From assembly GCF_000429605.1 (NCBI RefSeq), contig NZ_AUCE01000018.1, positions 1 through 64,000 on the forward strand: 64,000 nucleotides of DNA. Reading direction: 5' to 3'. The translations under genes and the position numbers were made by a program. The stretch is from Azonexus hydrophilus DSM 23864. GTDB taxonomy: Bacteria; Pseudomonadota; Gammaproteobacteria; Burkholderiales; Rhodocyclaceae. Below, piece by piece: positions 25,519 through 34,138 of the stretch (positions are counted from its first letter, which is position 1; each line of letters begins with the position of its first letter). The notes below the pieces were generated by a model. That model was not told the DNA's origin and searched no databases. It was given only the letters and a program-made list of their open reading frames with translations.

Positions 25519-26067
25519 ATGCCACTTCCTTTATTATGGATAGCCGGTGCAATAACTGCGTCTGTTGTTGGCTATGCAGCCAAAAAAATGACAGAGGACG
25601 ATAGCTCTTCTAGCAGCCGAGATGACTACTCATCTTACGAAGAAGAGCGTCGCCGACAGGAAAAAGCCGAAAGAAAAGCCAGAAAAGCAGAAAAAGACAA
25701 AAAAATCGAACTTCTTGAGATTGAATTTGCCAGCACCGGCGAAAAATTCAGCCGGGATATTACTTATGCGCTACAAGACCTAATTTTCTTGCAATTTGAA
25801 AATCATGGATTTAGTCACACCCTTCGCAGCGGACTTCAGGCGGGCAGCGACCAACAGATTTTCTGGGCCCATAAGCACCTCACACCTGAAGTTCAAACGA
25901 ACCTTTCGTTTCTTGGTCAAAACTATTCAGTTAATATATCTCCGGCCACGCAATTCAAATATTTCAGCGAGGAAATCGAAGCATCCACGTCATCCATCAA
26001 TGATTTGAAGCATAAGAAGCTGGCCTTGATGAAAATCAAACACAAATTAAAAAACACCACTAATTAA
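25519..26067 (+). CDS. Membrane-anchored coiled-coil partner of the GTPases
   Basis: This 182-residue protein has an N-terminal helix (LPLLWIAGAITASVVGYAAKK) able to span the membrane, a Ser/Asp linker, a strongly charged coiled coil (EEERRRQEKAERKARKAEKDKK) and a C-terminal alpha/beta region of unknown fold. It lies between GTPases 1 and 2, 12 bp after one and 1 bp before the other, so translation is tightly linked. I do not recognise the family. It could recruit the GTPases to the inner membrane. Confidence 0.78.
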   Translation: MPLPLLWIAGAITASVVGYAAKKMTEDDSSSSSRDDYSSYEEERRRQEKAERKARKAEKDKKIELLEIEFASTGEKFSRDITYALQDLIFLQFENHGFSHTLRSGLQAGSDQQIFWAHKHLTPEVQTNLSFLGQNYSVNISPATQFKYFSEEIEASTSSINDLKHKKLALMKIKHKLKNTTN

Positions 26068-26068
26068 A

Positions 26069-27898
26069 ATGCCAATCTGTCGCCAAGAGTTGCTTCATAC
26101 CTTTGAAAAACTCGAAATCCAGTTCAGTCAGGCACTAACCGAAGCCAAACTGCAGGATGAAGATTTCGAAAGTATCCGCACAACGTTTCAACAACGCCTC
26201 ACCGGCAGGTTGTACGAAGCACAAGGAAAACTTCCCGACAACAACCCTTTGACAGAAAACATCAAAGGTTTCATCTCGTTGATAAGCAAAACCAACGAAG
26301 CTTGGGACAGGAAAATCTCAAGCCGTAACAAGGGTCTTGAATTCCGCGCCGGCTTCAATGATTCGCTACTTGTTTTCGTCTACGGTAAGGTCAAATCTTG
26401 CAAGAGCTCCTTGGGCAACTACATAGCCTGGGGCAATACCGACCCGAAGGGTATCGAAAAAACTAAAGTACCCCCCTCGCTTCTGCCCAAGTATTTCTCG
26501 CACGACAACAGCGGTGTCATAGGTGGAGATGCGCCTAAGGAAGCGGAACAGCAGCGCGAATTTCGTGTTGGAGCGACGGAAGCAACCAGCACCATCCAGG
26601 GATTCAAGCTCTCTGGGTTGACTTGGGTCGACTCGCCCGGTCTCCATTCGGTCAACAAGGAGAATGGACAACTGGCAAAAGAGTATGTGGACCATGCCGA
26701 CCTGATTCTTTACACGATGAAATCTGATGCACCGGGGCGTGCAAGCGATCTCGCAGAAATCAAAGAACTTGTTAGAAAAGACAAGAAAACCCTACTGCTT
26801 TTGACCGGTAGCGACGATGTCGTCGAAGAATGGGACGAAGCAACCGAACAGCCCATCCGTACCGTAATCATGAAGGACAAGGACCGTTGCGCAAAACAGC
26901 ATGCTCACGTGCGCAACGAGTTGAATAAGCTGAATTTGCCGGAAACACGGGATATCCGCATCGTTTCATTCTCAGCTCGCTACGCCCAATTACACGAGGA
27001 TGATGCCAAAGCCCTTACCGACAGCGGTATGGGGGAGCTGTTCAGTGCTATTGGCGAACTTATCAATGCCGAAGGAATCAGGCTCAAGCAACAAGTGCCG
27101 ATGACTAATTTTCGGAAGTTTCTGGAAGGCTGCATGGATGACCTGAAACCTTATCGTCAGCTTATTCAGAATCTCGAAATACCTATCAGTGAAATTCAGA
27201 AAAAGATCCCTAGAGCGCTCAGGCAGGTAATTCACGTTGCTCAAGAAAACATGCGCAATGAAATACACCATCAATTCGACGCGCTAGAAAAAAACCGAAA
27301 CAATCGGGAAATTACACAAAGAAGCATCAAAAAAATGCAGGGGCAACTCGGCGAAAAGCTACAGGGCTTGATTGAAGATGGCTTGGCACAAGTCTTCACC
27401 GAGGTCATGCAGGATTTCCGCAATTCGGTCATATATACCTATCAAACCAGCGACCTAGTCAAACTCCCAGAGTTTGCAATCGACACGGCAGAGGAGGAAA
27501 TTCCAGTCGGCGTCAGGGGGGGGACGCGCAAGCGCAATAGCGGCCTTGGAAGTTTGATTGGGGCAACGGTGGGTTCCCTGTTCGGCCCGGTCGGTATGGC
27601 GATTGGGGCAGCAGTTGGTGGTGCGGGCGGCGCCATGACCGGTAGCGACGCAACGAAGGAAACTCGGACTATTGAAATCACTCTAGGAGACAACCTCCAA
27701 GCCATCAAGCAATCAGCAATGACCGTATGCATCCATTGCCTAGAGGAAACGATCACTACACAAGCTGAAATTCTTCTCACCGCCTTGGTCAAGGATGCAC
27801 AGCGATTGACTGACGACTTGGGAAACGAAATTGCATCCGTCGAAAAGACACTGCAAAACCTGATCGACAAGACCCAAATGAAACTGAGCCACATATAA
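26069..27898 (+). CDS. Dynamin-like GTPase 2 with glycine-zipper membrane segment
   Basis: This 609-residue protein has a P-loop-like G1 GKVKSCKSS (106-114). The invariant Gly before Lys-Ser is Cys111, an unusual change. G3 is DSPG (188-191) and G4 is unclear (LLTGSDD). The middle is helical. Around 493-523 a glycine-zipper stretch (GSLIGATVGSLFGPVGMAIG) suggests membrane insertion, and a coiled coil follows. This layout (GTPase head, stalk, membrane paddle) matches bacterial dynamin-like proteins. It is 13 bp from GTPase 3. The altered P-loop may weaken GTP hydrolysis, so it could be a regulatory partner. Confidence 0.85.
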   Translation: MPICRQELLHTFEKLEIQFSQALTEAKLQDEDFESIRTTFQQRLTGRLYEAQGKLPDNNPLTENIKGFISLISKTNEAWDRKISSRNKGLEFRAGFNDSLLVFVYGKVKSCKSSLGNYIAWGNTDPKGIEKTKVPPSLLPKYFSHDNSGVIGGDAPKEAEQQREFRVGATEATSTIQGFKLSGLTWVDSPGLHSVNKENGQLAKEYVDHADLILYTMKSDAPGRASDLAEIKELVRKDKKTLLLLTGSDDVVEEWDEATEQPIRTVIMKDKDRCAKQHAHVRNELNKLNLPETRDIRIVSFSARYAQLHEDDAKALTDSGMGELFSAIGELINAEGIRLKQQVPMTNFRKFLEGCMDDLKPYRQLIQNLEIPISEIQKKIPRALRQVIHVAQENMRNEIHHQFDALEKNRNNREITQRSIKKMQGQLGEKLQGLIEDGLAQVFTEVMQDFRNSVIYTYQTSDLVKLPEFAIDTAEEEIPVGVRGGTRKRNSGLGSLIGATVGSLFGPVGMAIGAAVGGAGGAMTGSDATKETRTIEITLGDNLQAIKQSAMTVCIHCLEETITTQAEILLTALVKDAQRLTDDLGNEIASVEKTLQNLIDKTQMKLSHI

Positions 27899-27911
27899 GG
27901 AATACACCACC

Positions 27912-29576
27912 ATGAGCATCAACGCTGCCAAATTGTTTGGGGCCTACGATGAAATGCAAAGCCTGCTTGTTACCAAACCACTGCTGGAAAGCGAATTCAG
28001 CAATATCAAACCAGCTTTTGAAGCCAAAAAAAACGAACCAGATGCATCAATCATGGTGTACGGTGTTTATAACGCTGGCAAAAGCACTCTGATCAATGCC
28101 CTGATCGGCGAGGAAGCCGCTGTCGTTGACGACGTACCGACAACCGATTCGGTTGCTACTTACGTTTGGCGGCAATTCCGTATTCTGGATACTCCAGGCA
28201 TCGATGCCCCCATCGAACACGAAAATGTCACCAATAGTCAGCTGCTGAAAGCGGACGCGATAATTTTTGTCGTCAACCCGATCGGAGTTGCCGAAGAAGA
28301 AAAAACCCTGAGTACCTTGATCGAGCTTGTCAAGGAGAAAAAACAGGTCTTTCTGGTTTTCAACGAGAAAGATGCCATAGGCGAAGCGGATTACATCAAA
28401 CTCAAGGATCAAACTCGCCAACGTTTGCAAAAACTAGCCACGGAACACGGACTCACAGAGGTACTCAAAGATATTCCGATCCTCAAGGTCAATGCAAAGC
28501 GAGCATTCCAAAGCCGTACAGAAAAAATGGCCCATTGGGAAAAGCTGTTTGCAAGTAGTGGCTTCCCCGAGTTCGAAGCTGACCTTCTGAATTTTCTAGA
28601 AGGTATTTCCCACGACGATGTTTATTGTCGATTAAAAGAAAAACTGGGAACGTTTTCAGAGCAATATATACAAGCACTCAAGGGGCTTTCAAGCGCCGAT
28701 CTAGTGAAAAAATATGGCATGCTTCTGAAACAAACAGAAGTACAAAAGCATAAAACAAGGAAGGAAATCCATCAGGAAATTTCCCGCTGCCGCCAAACAA
28801 TTTACGAGAGCAGTAAGGCGCTGCTCAGAAGTTCGCCGAAAAGTAGCCAGAACGCCATCGAAGTGTTGATCCAGCAAAAAGGGCAGCACATTTCGATTTC
28901 CCTTGAGAACGAACTTACCGTCTTCGTGCACAAAATCCAAGATGACATCGAGGAACTGCAGGCGGCTTTGCCCTCAATTAATTTGGGGGGAGAAAAAATC
29001 ACAATCCCCGAACAAACGACTGTAGGTGCTGTGCAGGAAAAAAATACCGGCACAGAAAGTACCTCACCGGCTTCTACAATCTCTCCTGACAATGTCGCCC
29101 AGATGGCGACCCAGATTGCGGCATTAGTTAAGCCAGGGCATATCGTCGAGGCACTAAAACTGACTAAGGATTGGCTCCCGACCCTAATGAAAGGAATCGG
29201 CCCAAAAACGATGGAAAAACTGGCTGGTAGCATCATGACGAAAGTGCCATACATCGGCCCCGCCATCACTGTTGTGATGGGATTGTGGGACATTTTTTCC
29301 GGCGACTCCGACACAAAACAGCTCGAACGTCAGATTGACGAGCAAAGTCAGCAACGCGAACGAGCTCTGCAAGAAATCGACGATCTCGCCCGAAAGCTGG
29401 CAAACGATTTTGAATCGGCAACAACAGCCGCCATTACCCCATCGATCGATACTTTTTTTGCCAATATCTCGATGCAGATTGATGCATTGCGTGAAGGTTT
29501 CAGTAAGGAAGATCGTGCCAACAGCGAAATAATGGAAAAGGCGGCTGCAATCCAACAACGTATTTTGGCTACCTGA
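27912..29576 (+). CDS. Dynamin-like GTPase 3
   Basis: This 554-residue protein has G1 GVYNAGKST (51-59), G2 in DVPTTDSV, G3 DTPG (93-96) and G4 NEKD (151-154), all canonical. A long helical stalk follows, then a hydrophobic segment around 440-460 (YIGPAITVVMGLWDIFSG), then a coiled coil rich in Gln/Glu. It resembles membrane-remodelling bacterial dynamin-like proteins. Paired dynamin-like GTPases in one operon often work as heteromers. The base composition is lower in GC than the flanking chromosome, which supports transfer. Confidence 0.88.
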   Translation: MSINAAKLFGAYDEMQSLLVTKPLLESEFSNIKPAFEAKKNEPDASIMVYGVYNAGKSTLINALIGEEAAVVDDVPTTDSVATYVWRQFRILDTPGIDAPIEHENVTNSQLLKADAIIFVVNPIGVAEEEKTLSTLIELVKEKKQVFLVFNEKDAIGEADYIKLKDQTRQRLQKLATEHGLTEVLKDIPILKVNAKRAFQSRTEKMAHWEKLFASSGFPEFEADLLNFLEGISHDDVYCRLKEKLGTFSEQYIQALKGLSSADLVKKYGMLLKQTEVQKHKTRKEIHQEISRCRQTIYESSKALLRSSPKSSQNAIEVLIQQKGQHISISLENELTVFVHKIQDDIEELQAALPSINLGGEKITIPEQTTVGAVQEKNTGTESTSPASTISPDNVAQMATQIAALVKPGHIVEALKLTKDWLPTLMKGIGPKTMEKLAGSIMTKVPYIGPAITVVMGLWDIFSGDSDTKQLERQIDEQSQQRERALQEIDDLARKLANDFESATTAAITPSIDTFFANISMQIDALREGFSKEDRANSEIMEKAAAIQQRILAT

Positions 29577-29700
29577 AACTGACACATCCCAATCCTGGTC
29601 ATCGTTGTATCGGGGATGGGATACGTATCGTCCAGCGTCATTCAGGATGCAGTCGCTCCCCGTTTGTAAGCAGTTTTTCTGACACGCCGGAAGCCAATCT

Positions 29701-30291
29701 ATGTATGAACTCAGGGTGCCATCGAACATGTCTTTTGTTCTCACAGAAATGCTTGGAAAAATTGTCCAAGGCACGCTGGAGGAATTCAGAAGCAACCCAG
29801 CTGGATATATTGGTAAATTCACCGACACTTCAGTCGGAGCATACCCGCTGTTGGCAAGTCTCGCAGCGAGTGATCTTTATGCCGGGTCCGGAGTTTCTCC
29901 AGTACCCGGCAGCGTCGTTTACACCGAGCTGATCCCCAACTATATGCAGCATTCCGGCATTTATGTAGGTGACAACCGGATCGTTGAGTTGAACAGTGAA
30001 GGAGATGTCTGTCTGGTCGCCCCTGAGCAATTTGTCAGTGGTGGACTCGGCTTACGAATTCGCGTGTCAAGCAGCAAAGGTCAAGCTGTCGGATCGTCGA
30101 GTGTTGCCGAGCGAGCACTTGCACAAGTCGGAAAACGAGTGGGGTACCATTTGGTGTTGAATAATTGCCACAAATTCACCTCGGGCTGTCTGACAGGTAT
30201 TTACAACAATCCGAACAGCTTGCTTCGGATGTTGAAAATTTCCGCCAGCATAAACCTGGGGGCAACGGATTGGGATGCATGGCAGATATAG
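29701..30291 (+). CDS. LRAT/NlpC-P60-like thiol enzyme
   Basis: This 196-residue protein (a start at residue 10, position 29728, is also possible) carries the LRAT-type circularly permuted papain fold signatures. His84 lies in MQHSGIYVGDNRIVEL (compare HWAIYVGDG in vertebrate HRASLS/PLAAT proteins). The catalytic Cys156 is in NNCHKFTSGCLTG (compare NCEHF). Such enzymes transfer acyl chains or cut phospholipids through the Cys. It follows GTPase 3 by 124 bp on the same strand. I infer a lipid-acting effector for the GTPase module; substrate is unknown, and peptidoglycan hydrolysis remains possible. Confidence 0.78.
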   Translation: MYELRVPSNMSFVLTEMLGKIVQGTLEEFRSNPAGYIGKFTDTSVGAYPLLASLAASDLYAGSGVSPVPGSVVYTELIPNYMQHSGIYVGDNRIVELNSEGDVCLVAPEQFVSGGLGLRIRVSSSKGQAVGSSSVAERALAQVGKRVGYHLVLNNCHKFTSGCLTGIYNNPNSLLRMLKISASINLGATDWDAWQI

Positions 30292-30455
30292 CCGCTGTCC
30301 ATAGCCATTGTTATTTCATTATCTGAGGTATGAGTAAGAGTGAAAGACTTGGGGAATATCCAAGTAGAGGCATCCTATGGTGCTAGTAGCTGAAGCAACT
30401 TGCGGAGCTGGAATACACTCAATACAGGTCCCCCTTAGCACCGAACTTTAATTGC

Positions 30456-32096
30456 ATGTTAATCAGCGACGCCCCCAACCAGCACCTATACACCATCGGT
30501 CAACGTGCGGAATCTCGCGTATTTGTTGCCCTTTCTACCCTTCCCGCGCCATGGCTGTTTTTTTCCACGGTGGAGTGGCGGCTGTTGCAGCGTGACGGCG
30601 AAAGCATTGGTGAAGCAGATGTCGTGGTTTTCCATCCTGCGTACGGACTGGTGGTATTCGAGATCAAGGCTGGGGAAGTCGCGGTGCGTAACGGCAGTTG
30701 GTATTACGGGTCAGGATTGCCGATGAAGCAGTCGCCGATGGCCCAAGCACGCCGCAATCGCTACGCCCTGCAGGAAAAACTAAGGCAACGCCTTGGGATG
30801 GGTGCAGATGCGCTGATAGTGACGCATGCCGTATGGTTTCCCGAGATTACCTGGAAAGCATCCGCGCCGATGGAAATCCCTTCGCGGCATTTCCTGTTGG
30901 ACCGCAATGCTTTGAAAGCTCCCGAATCTGCTTTGCTCGCGCTGCTGCGTGAGGCTGCTCCCAATGGCCCGGCGTGGAGTCGTAGCCAACAGCAAGCATT
31001 GAAGGAATTGCTAGCGCCGGATTGCCATTTGCTGGTGCCGCTATCGGTGCAGGTTGATAGCACCCTCGAATCACTCCATCAGGCAACCGAGCAGCAGATG
31101 TCCGTATTGCGAATGTTGCGCAGTCAGTCACGCTTACTGGTCGAAGGCGGCGCAGGAACGGGCAAGACGCTGCTCGCCTGCATGTTGGCACGCGAGCACG
31201 CGGCACAGGGAAAGTCGGTTTTGGTTACCTGTTTCAACAAGCAACTGGCCAACCATCTGGCTGCTTGTCTAGCCGATTGCCATGAAGTGCAGGTCACCAA
31301 TTTTCATGAACTTGTGCACCAGATGGCGACACAAGCAGGCTTGCCTTACGAGATTATCGACAATCCGGAGCAACGCGCCCGCTTCTTCCGCGATGGGGCA
31401 GCAGAATTGTTGCTCAACGCCAGCGAGCTACTGACTGTCCGTTTTGACACCCTGATCGTCGATGAGGCGATGGACTTTGCCTCAACTTGGTGGATAGCGC
31501 TGTCCGCATTGGGCCGTGACAATTTTGGTTGGTACTGTTTTTACGACAGGCAGCAGGCTATTTATCAACATGGCAGCACTTGGGAGGCTCCTTTCGTAGC
31601 TGCGCCGATGCAATTGGAAACCAATTTGCGTAACCCGAAGCCGATTGGCGAGTTTGCCGCCCATATCGCCCAGTATCCAATGCCAGCTGCATTCCGGGTG
31701 CTGAGCGGAGCCCTGCCGATCACCCTGCGCTCTGCGGATTTCGACATAATGTCTGGGCAATTGAGAAGCTTATTGCATGAGCTGACCCAGAAGGAAAATA
31801 TCACCCCGGAACAAATCGTCATTCTTTCCCCGTATCGGATGGAGAATGCGAAATCTGCATGGCGAACCGGTTTGTCTCAATTCAATACTTCTGCCGATAT
31901 GGCTACTCCCTCGACCGGAAAAATCCGCGTCGGTACGATACAGGGTTTCAAGGGCCTAGAGGCCGATGTCGTCATTCTGGTCGGTATTGATGCCAACGCC
32001 GCAAAACACCCCGACTGGCTGTATATCGGTGCGAGCCGTGCTCGAGCTATTTTGTATCTGCTGGCACTCGAAGAGTTTCCCGATTTCTCCGAGTAA
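30456..32096 (+). CDS. NERD nuclease-helicase protein
   Basis: This 546-residue protein has an N-terminal NERD domain with the nuclease-type pattern GEADVVVFHPAYGLVVFEIKAG (E-x-D and E-x-K). A UvrD/Rep-like superfamily 1 helicase follows, with Walker A GGAGTGKT (231-238), Walker B DEAMD (336-340; DEAQD is usual), motif V-like GTIQGFKGLEADVV and motif VI IGASRARA. It probably acts on DNA or RNA as an ATP-driven translocase. NERD-helicases are frequent in defence islands. It lies 164 bp downstream of the LRAT gene, so it may be a separate unit. Confidence 0.88.
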   Translation: MLISDAPNQHLYTIGQRAESRVFVALSTLPAPWLFFSTVEWRLLQRDGESIGEADVVVFHPAYGLVVFEIKAGEVAVRNGSWYYGSGLPMKQSPMAQARRNRYALQEKLRQRLGMGADALIVTHAVWFPEITWKASAPMEIPSRHFLLDRNALKAPESALLALLREAAPNGPAWSRSQQQALKELLAPDCHLLVPLSVQVDSTLESLHQATEQQMSVLRMLRSQSRLLVEGGAGTGKTLLACMLAREHAAQGKSVLVTCFNKQLANHLAACLADCHEVQVTNFHELVHQMATQAGLPYEIIDNPEQRARFFRDGAAELLLNASELLTVRFDTLIVDEAMDFASTWWIALSALGRDNFGWYCFYDRQQAIYQHGSTWEAPFVAAPMQLETNLRNPKPIGEFAAHIAQYPMPAAFRVLSGALPITLRSADFDIMSGQLRSLLHELTQKENITPEQIVILSPYRMENAKSAWRTGLSQFNTSADMATPSTGKIRVGTIQGFKGLEADVVILVGIDANAAKHPDWLYIGASRARAILYLLALEEFPDFSE

Positions 32097-32137
32097 AGAG
32101 TTATATCGGACAACAGTCCGCCAACAGGACCTGACTT

Positions 32138-32164
32138 GGAGCCCGTAGTTTTTTTACGGGCTCC
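32138..32164. terminator. Hairpin between convergent genes
   Basis: A 10-bp perfect stem GGAGCCCGTA / TACGGGCTCC with a T-rich loop lies between the NERD-helicase stop (32096) and the stop of the convergent gene (32172). A bidirectional terminator is likely, although no T-tract follows on either side. Confidence 0.5.
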
Positions 32165-32171
32165 GATCCGG

Positions 32172-32876
32172 TCATTTCAACCCGAGTATCCGGTCAACCT
32201 TTTCTGCAGCACGAACCAGAGGGCGGAACACACCGTCAATGGTGTTCATCATGCCCCGGTGAAAGGCATCGAGCCCATTTTCGATGACATTGCGGCGGCG
32301 ACACATGCTTTCACCATAAGCCGCGATCAACCAATCCCGGCCGTTCACTGCACGGCAATTTGCTTGATCGTAGCCGTCGACGTTTTCTTGCCAGTGGACG
32401 TTGAAGAAAATATCCGAAAACTGCCTATCGCCACCCAAAAAGAGTTCTAGTACCGTGGGGCGGGAAGCCTCAAGGGTAAGACCGATCAGGCCGGCGCTGG
32501 TATAAACAACGCATAAATCGGTGACTTCAAGAGTATCCGAGCTGGTCACAGAAGTAGGCTCAGCCTGTAATTCAAGCACCGGATAGTCGCTCGCTTTCCA
32601 GGCCAGGCCTATGATGTATTGCACCTGTTCGAGCACTTTGCTAGGTACGCAGTACCTTCCAGGAGGAACCAAGAGCACAAGCGCACCTTCCGGCACCGCG
32701 CCAAAATCGCTAACAACAATGGCAAGATCGTTGCCGAGTGCAAGAGCATGGTCGGACTCTATGAGGCCTGCAACGGCACCATCGACCGAACGCAGTGCCA
32801 TTGCTGCTTGCTCAATCTCTTCTTTGTTAGCGCGGCGATATCCCGCAGACGACACTGCTTGTAGATTGGTGTTCAT
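32172..32876 (-). CDS. Protein of unknown function
   Basis: This protein has 234 residues from ATG 32876, where AGGAG stands six bases upstream. An ATG at 32942 also has GGGAGG close by and would add 22 residues. There is no signal peptide and no clear transmembrane helix. An alpha-helical N-terminus (EEIEQAAMALRSVDGAVAGLIES) is followed by an alternating alpha/beta region and a C-terminal helix (VFRPLVRAAEKVDRILGLK). I do not recognise the family. It is convergent with the NERD helicase and lies upstream of palindrome-rich DNA. Confidence 0.68.
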   Translation of the reverse strand: MNTNLQAVSSAGYRRANKEEIEQAAMALRSVDGAVAGLIESDHALALGNDLAIVVSDFGAVPEGALVLLVPPGRYCVPSKVLEQVQYIIGLAWKASDYPVLELQAEPTSVTSSDTLEVTDLCVVYTSAGLIGLTLEASRPTVLELFLGGDRQFSDIFFNVHWQENVDGYDQANCRAVNGRDWLIAAYGESMCRRRNVIENGLDAFHRGMMNTIDGVFRPLVRAAEKVDRILGLK

Positions 32877-33155
32877 TGCTGGCTCCTGTGTTGTTGAGAA
32901 GGAGTCGTCAGTTTCGCCTATCGCAATGACAGGAGATGTCATTGCCCTCCCTTGTATTCATTTGCCACATCTCGTTTTTCTGATGTTAGAGCCTCCGCTA
33001 TAGTTCTTCTGTACTTAAGCCACAACACCTGCGAGAGCCCACTGGGGGTACAAATGGGTCGACGCCCCCCCAGAAAGGTGACTTTCCGTATAGTTCAAAA
33101 ATGCATTTCGCTCTGCGTAACCTCCGAAAGCCCTCCGATCTACTGAAATAGCCAC

Positions 33156-33179
33156 CGACTGCAAACCGGTTTGCAGTCG
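33156..33179. repeat. 24-bp perfect palindrome
   Basis: CGACTGCAAACC (33156-33167) is followed directly by its reverse complement (33168-33179), with no loop. It lies about 50 bp past the stop of the YkgJ-like gene, in an otherwise empty 350-bp gap. It could be an operator or a recombination or replication site. Apart from this I see nothing assignable between 32943 and 33229. Confidence 0.75.
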
Positions 33180-33229
33180 ATGAGCCTCAGTAATCAGCCA
33201 ATCAGGCAGATATGGGTTCCCTAAAACCC

Positions 33230-33859
33230 CTACCCTCCCTCAACCGGGAAAAATTCGGTGATTGCGCCCCAGGGTTCCCTGGGTCGCGTCGCACGAACCA
33301 GCGCGTGATATGGCACCTCGACAAAATCAGGGTCATACATCATCACCCCATTGGTATGCCCCGGAACCAACGTCCGGCAAGGCTCAGCATCATTCGCAAG
33401 TGAATGGTGCAAACGACATATCATCGGCCGGTGTTCGTAGACAGAGCAGTTCCCGTCTTTCAAGAACACGCATTGTTGCTGAGGCCGCAGGCGATTGATG
33501 TGAATGACCTGGTCGTGAGAACGGTAAGGGAGTTCCACCATCTTCCGTCCGGTGACGGCAGCTAACCTGACCGCTTCAAAGCGATAAATCAGCGTGACCA
33601 TCGAGCAACAGTAGCGACAGCCTTTACGACATGCCGCCAGTGGTGCGATGGCAGCATTGACGCGATCCGCAAGTTGTTCCAGTCGAGCGTGTCGAACGCG
33701 AAAGCTAGCGTTCATTGAAACAATGTTGGCTGTCTCATCCTCCATGACCGCCGGATGCAGCCAAGGTTCGACAGAAATCAGGCGCACAAGACGCTCGCCC
33801 GCCGAGGTTTCGGATGTCTGGGAAGGATTGCTTCCCGGGGATAAGTTTTGTTCGCTCAT
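33230..33859 (-). CDS. YkgJ-family cysteine cluster protein
   Basis: This 209-residue protein has the YkgJ (formerly UPF0153) zinc/iron-binding pattern: CRKGCRYCCSM, then QQQCVFLKDGNCSVYEHRPMICRLHH and a further Cys in AEPCRTLV. The eight or so Cys probably hold a metal or Fe-S site. Family members are cytoplasmic and of uncertain function; some act with radical or demethylation enzymes. TGGAG precedes ATG 33859. It has no functional partner that I can identify nearby. Confidence 0.83.
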   Translation of the reverse strand: MSEQNLSPGSNPSQTSETSAGERLVRLISVEPWLHPAVMEDETANIVSMNASFRVRHARLEQLADRVNAAIAPLAACRKGCRYCCSMVTLIYRFEAVRLAAVTGRKMVELPYRSHDQVIHINRLRPQQQCVFLKDGNCSVYEHRPMICRLHHSLANDAEPCRTLVPGHTNGVMMYDPDFVEVPYHALVRATRPREPWGAITEFFPVEGG

Positions 33860-33999
33860 GAGCGGCTCCAGTGATGAAATGAATCACCACACCCGCTTCC
33901 AATCGGGTGGGCGACCGAAACGAAGGTTGGAAGACCGATGGAGCACCGGCGAGCCCGAAGGCTCCCCTCGCCCGGCCGCCCATTGGGACGCCAAGCGCA

Positions 34000-34031
34000 A
34001 CTGAGCTACTGCGCATGCGCAGTAGCTCAGT
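34000..34031. repeat. 32-bp perfect palindrome
   Basis: ACTGAGCTACTGCGCA (34000-34015) is followed directly by its exact reverse complement (34016-34031). It sits in the 280-bp gap between two minus-strand genes, downstream of the 34139-34942 gene and upstream of the YkgJ-like gene. Shorter GAGCCCGAA-like and CTCCATTCGGGCT motifs flank it. A terminator, operator or replication/transfer signal are all possible. Confidence 0.8.
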
Positions 34032-34138
34032 CAAACTCCATTCGGGCTTCCACCCCCGGTTGCCTTTGTTTCGGCAACGGGCGCAGGTTAGGCGCTCTGC
34101 GAAGCGGATGTCAAGGAAATCAGCCAGTACCATGGGCA

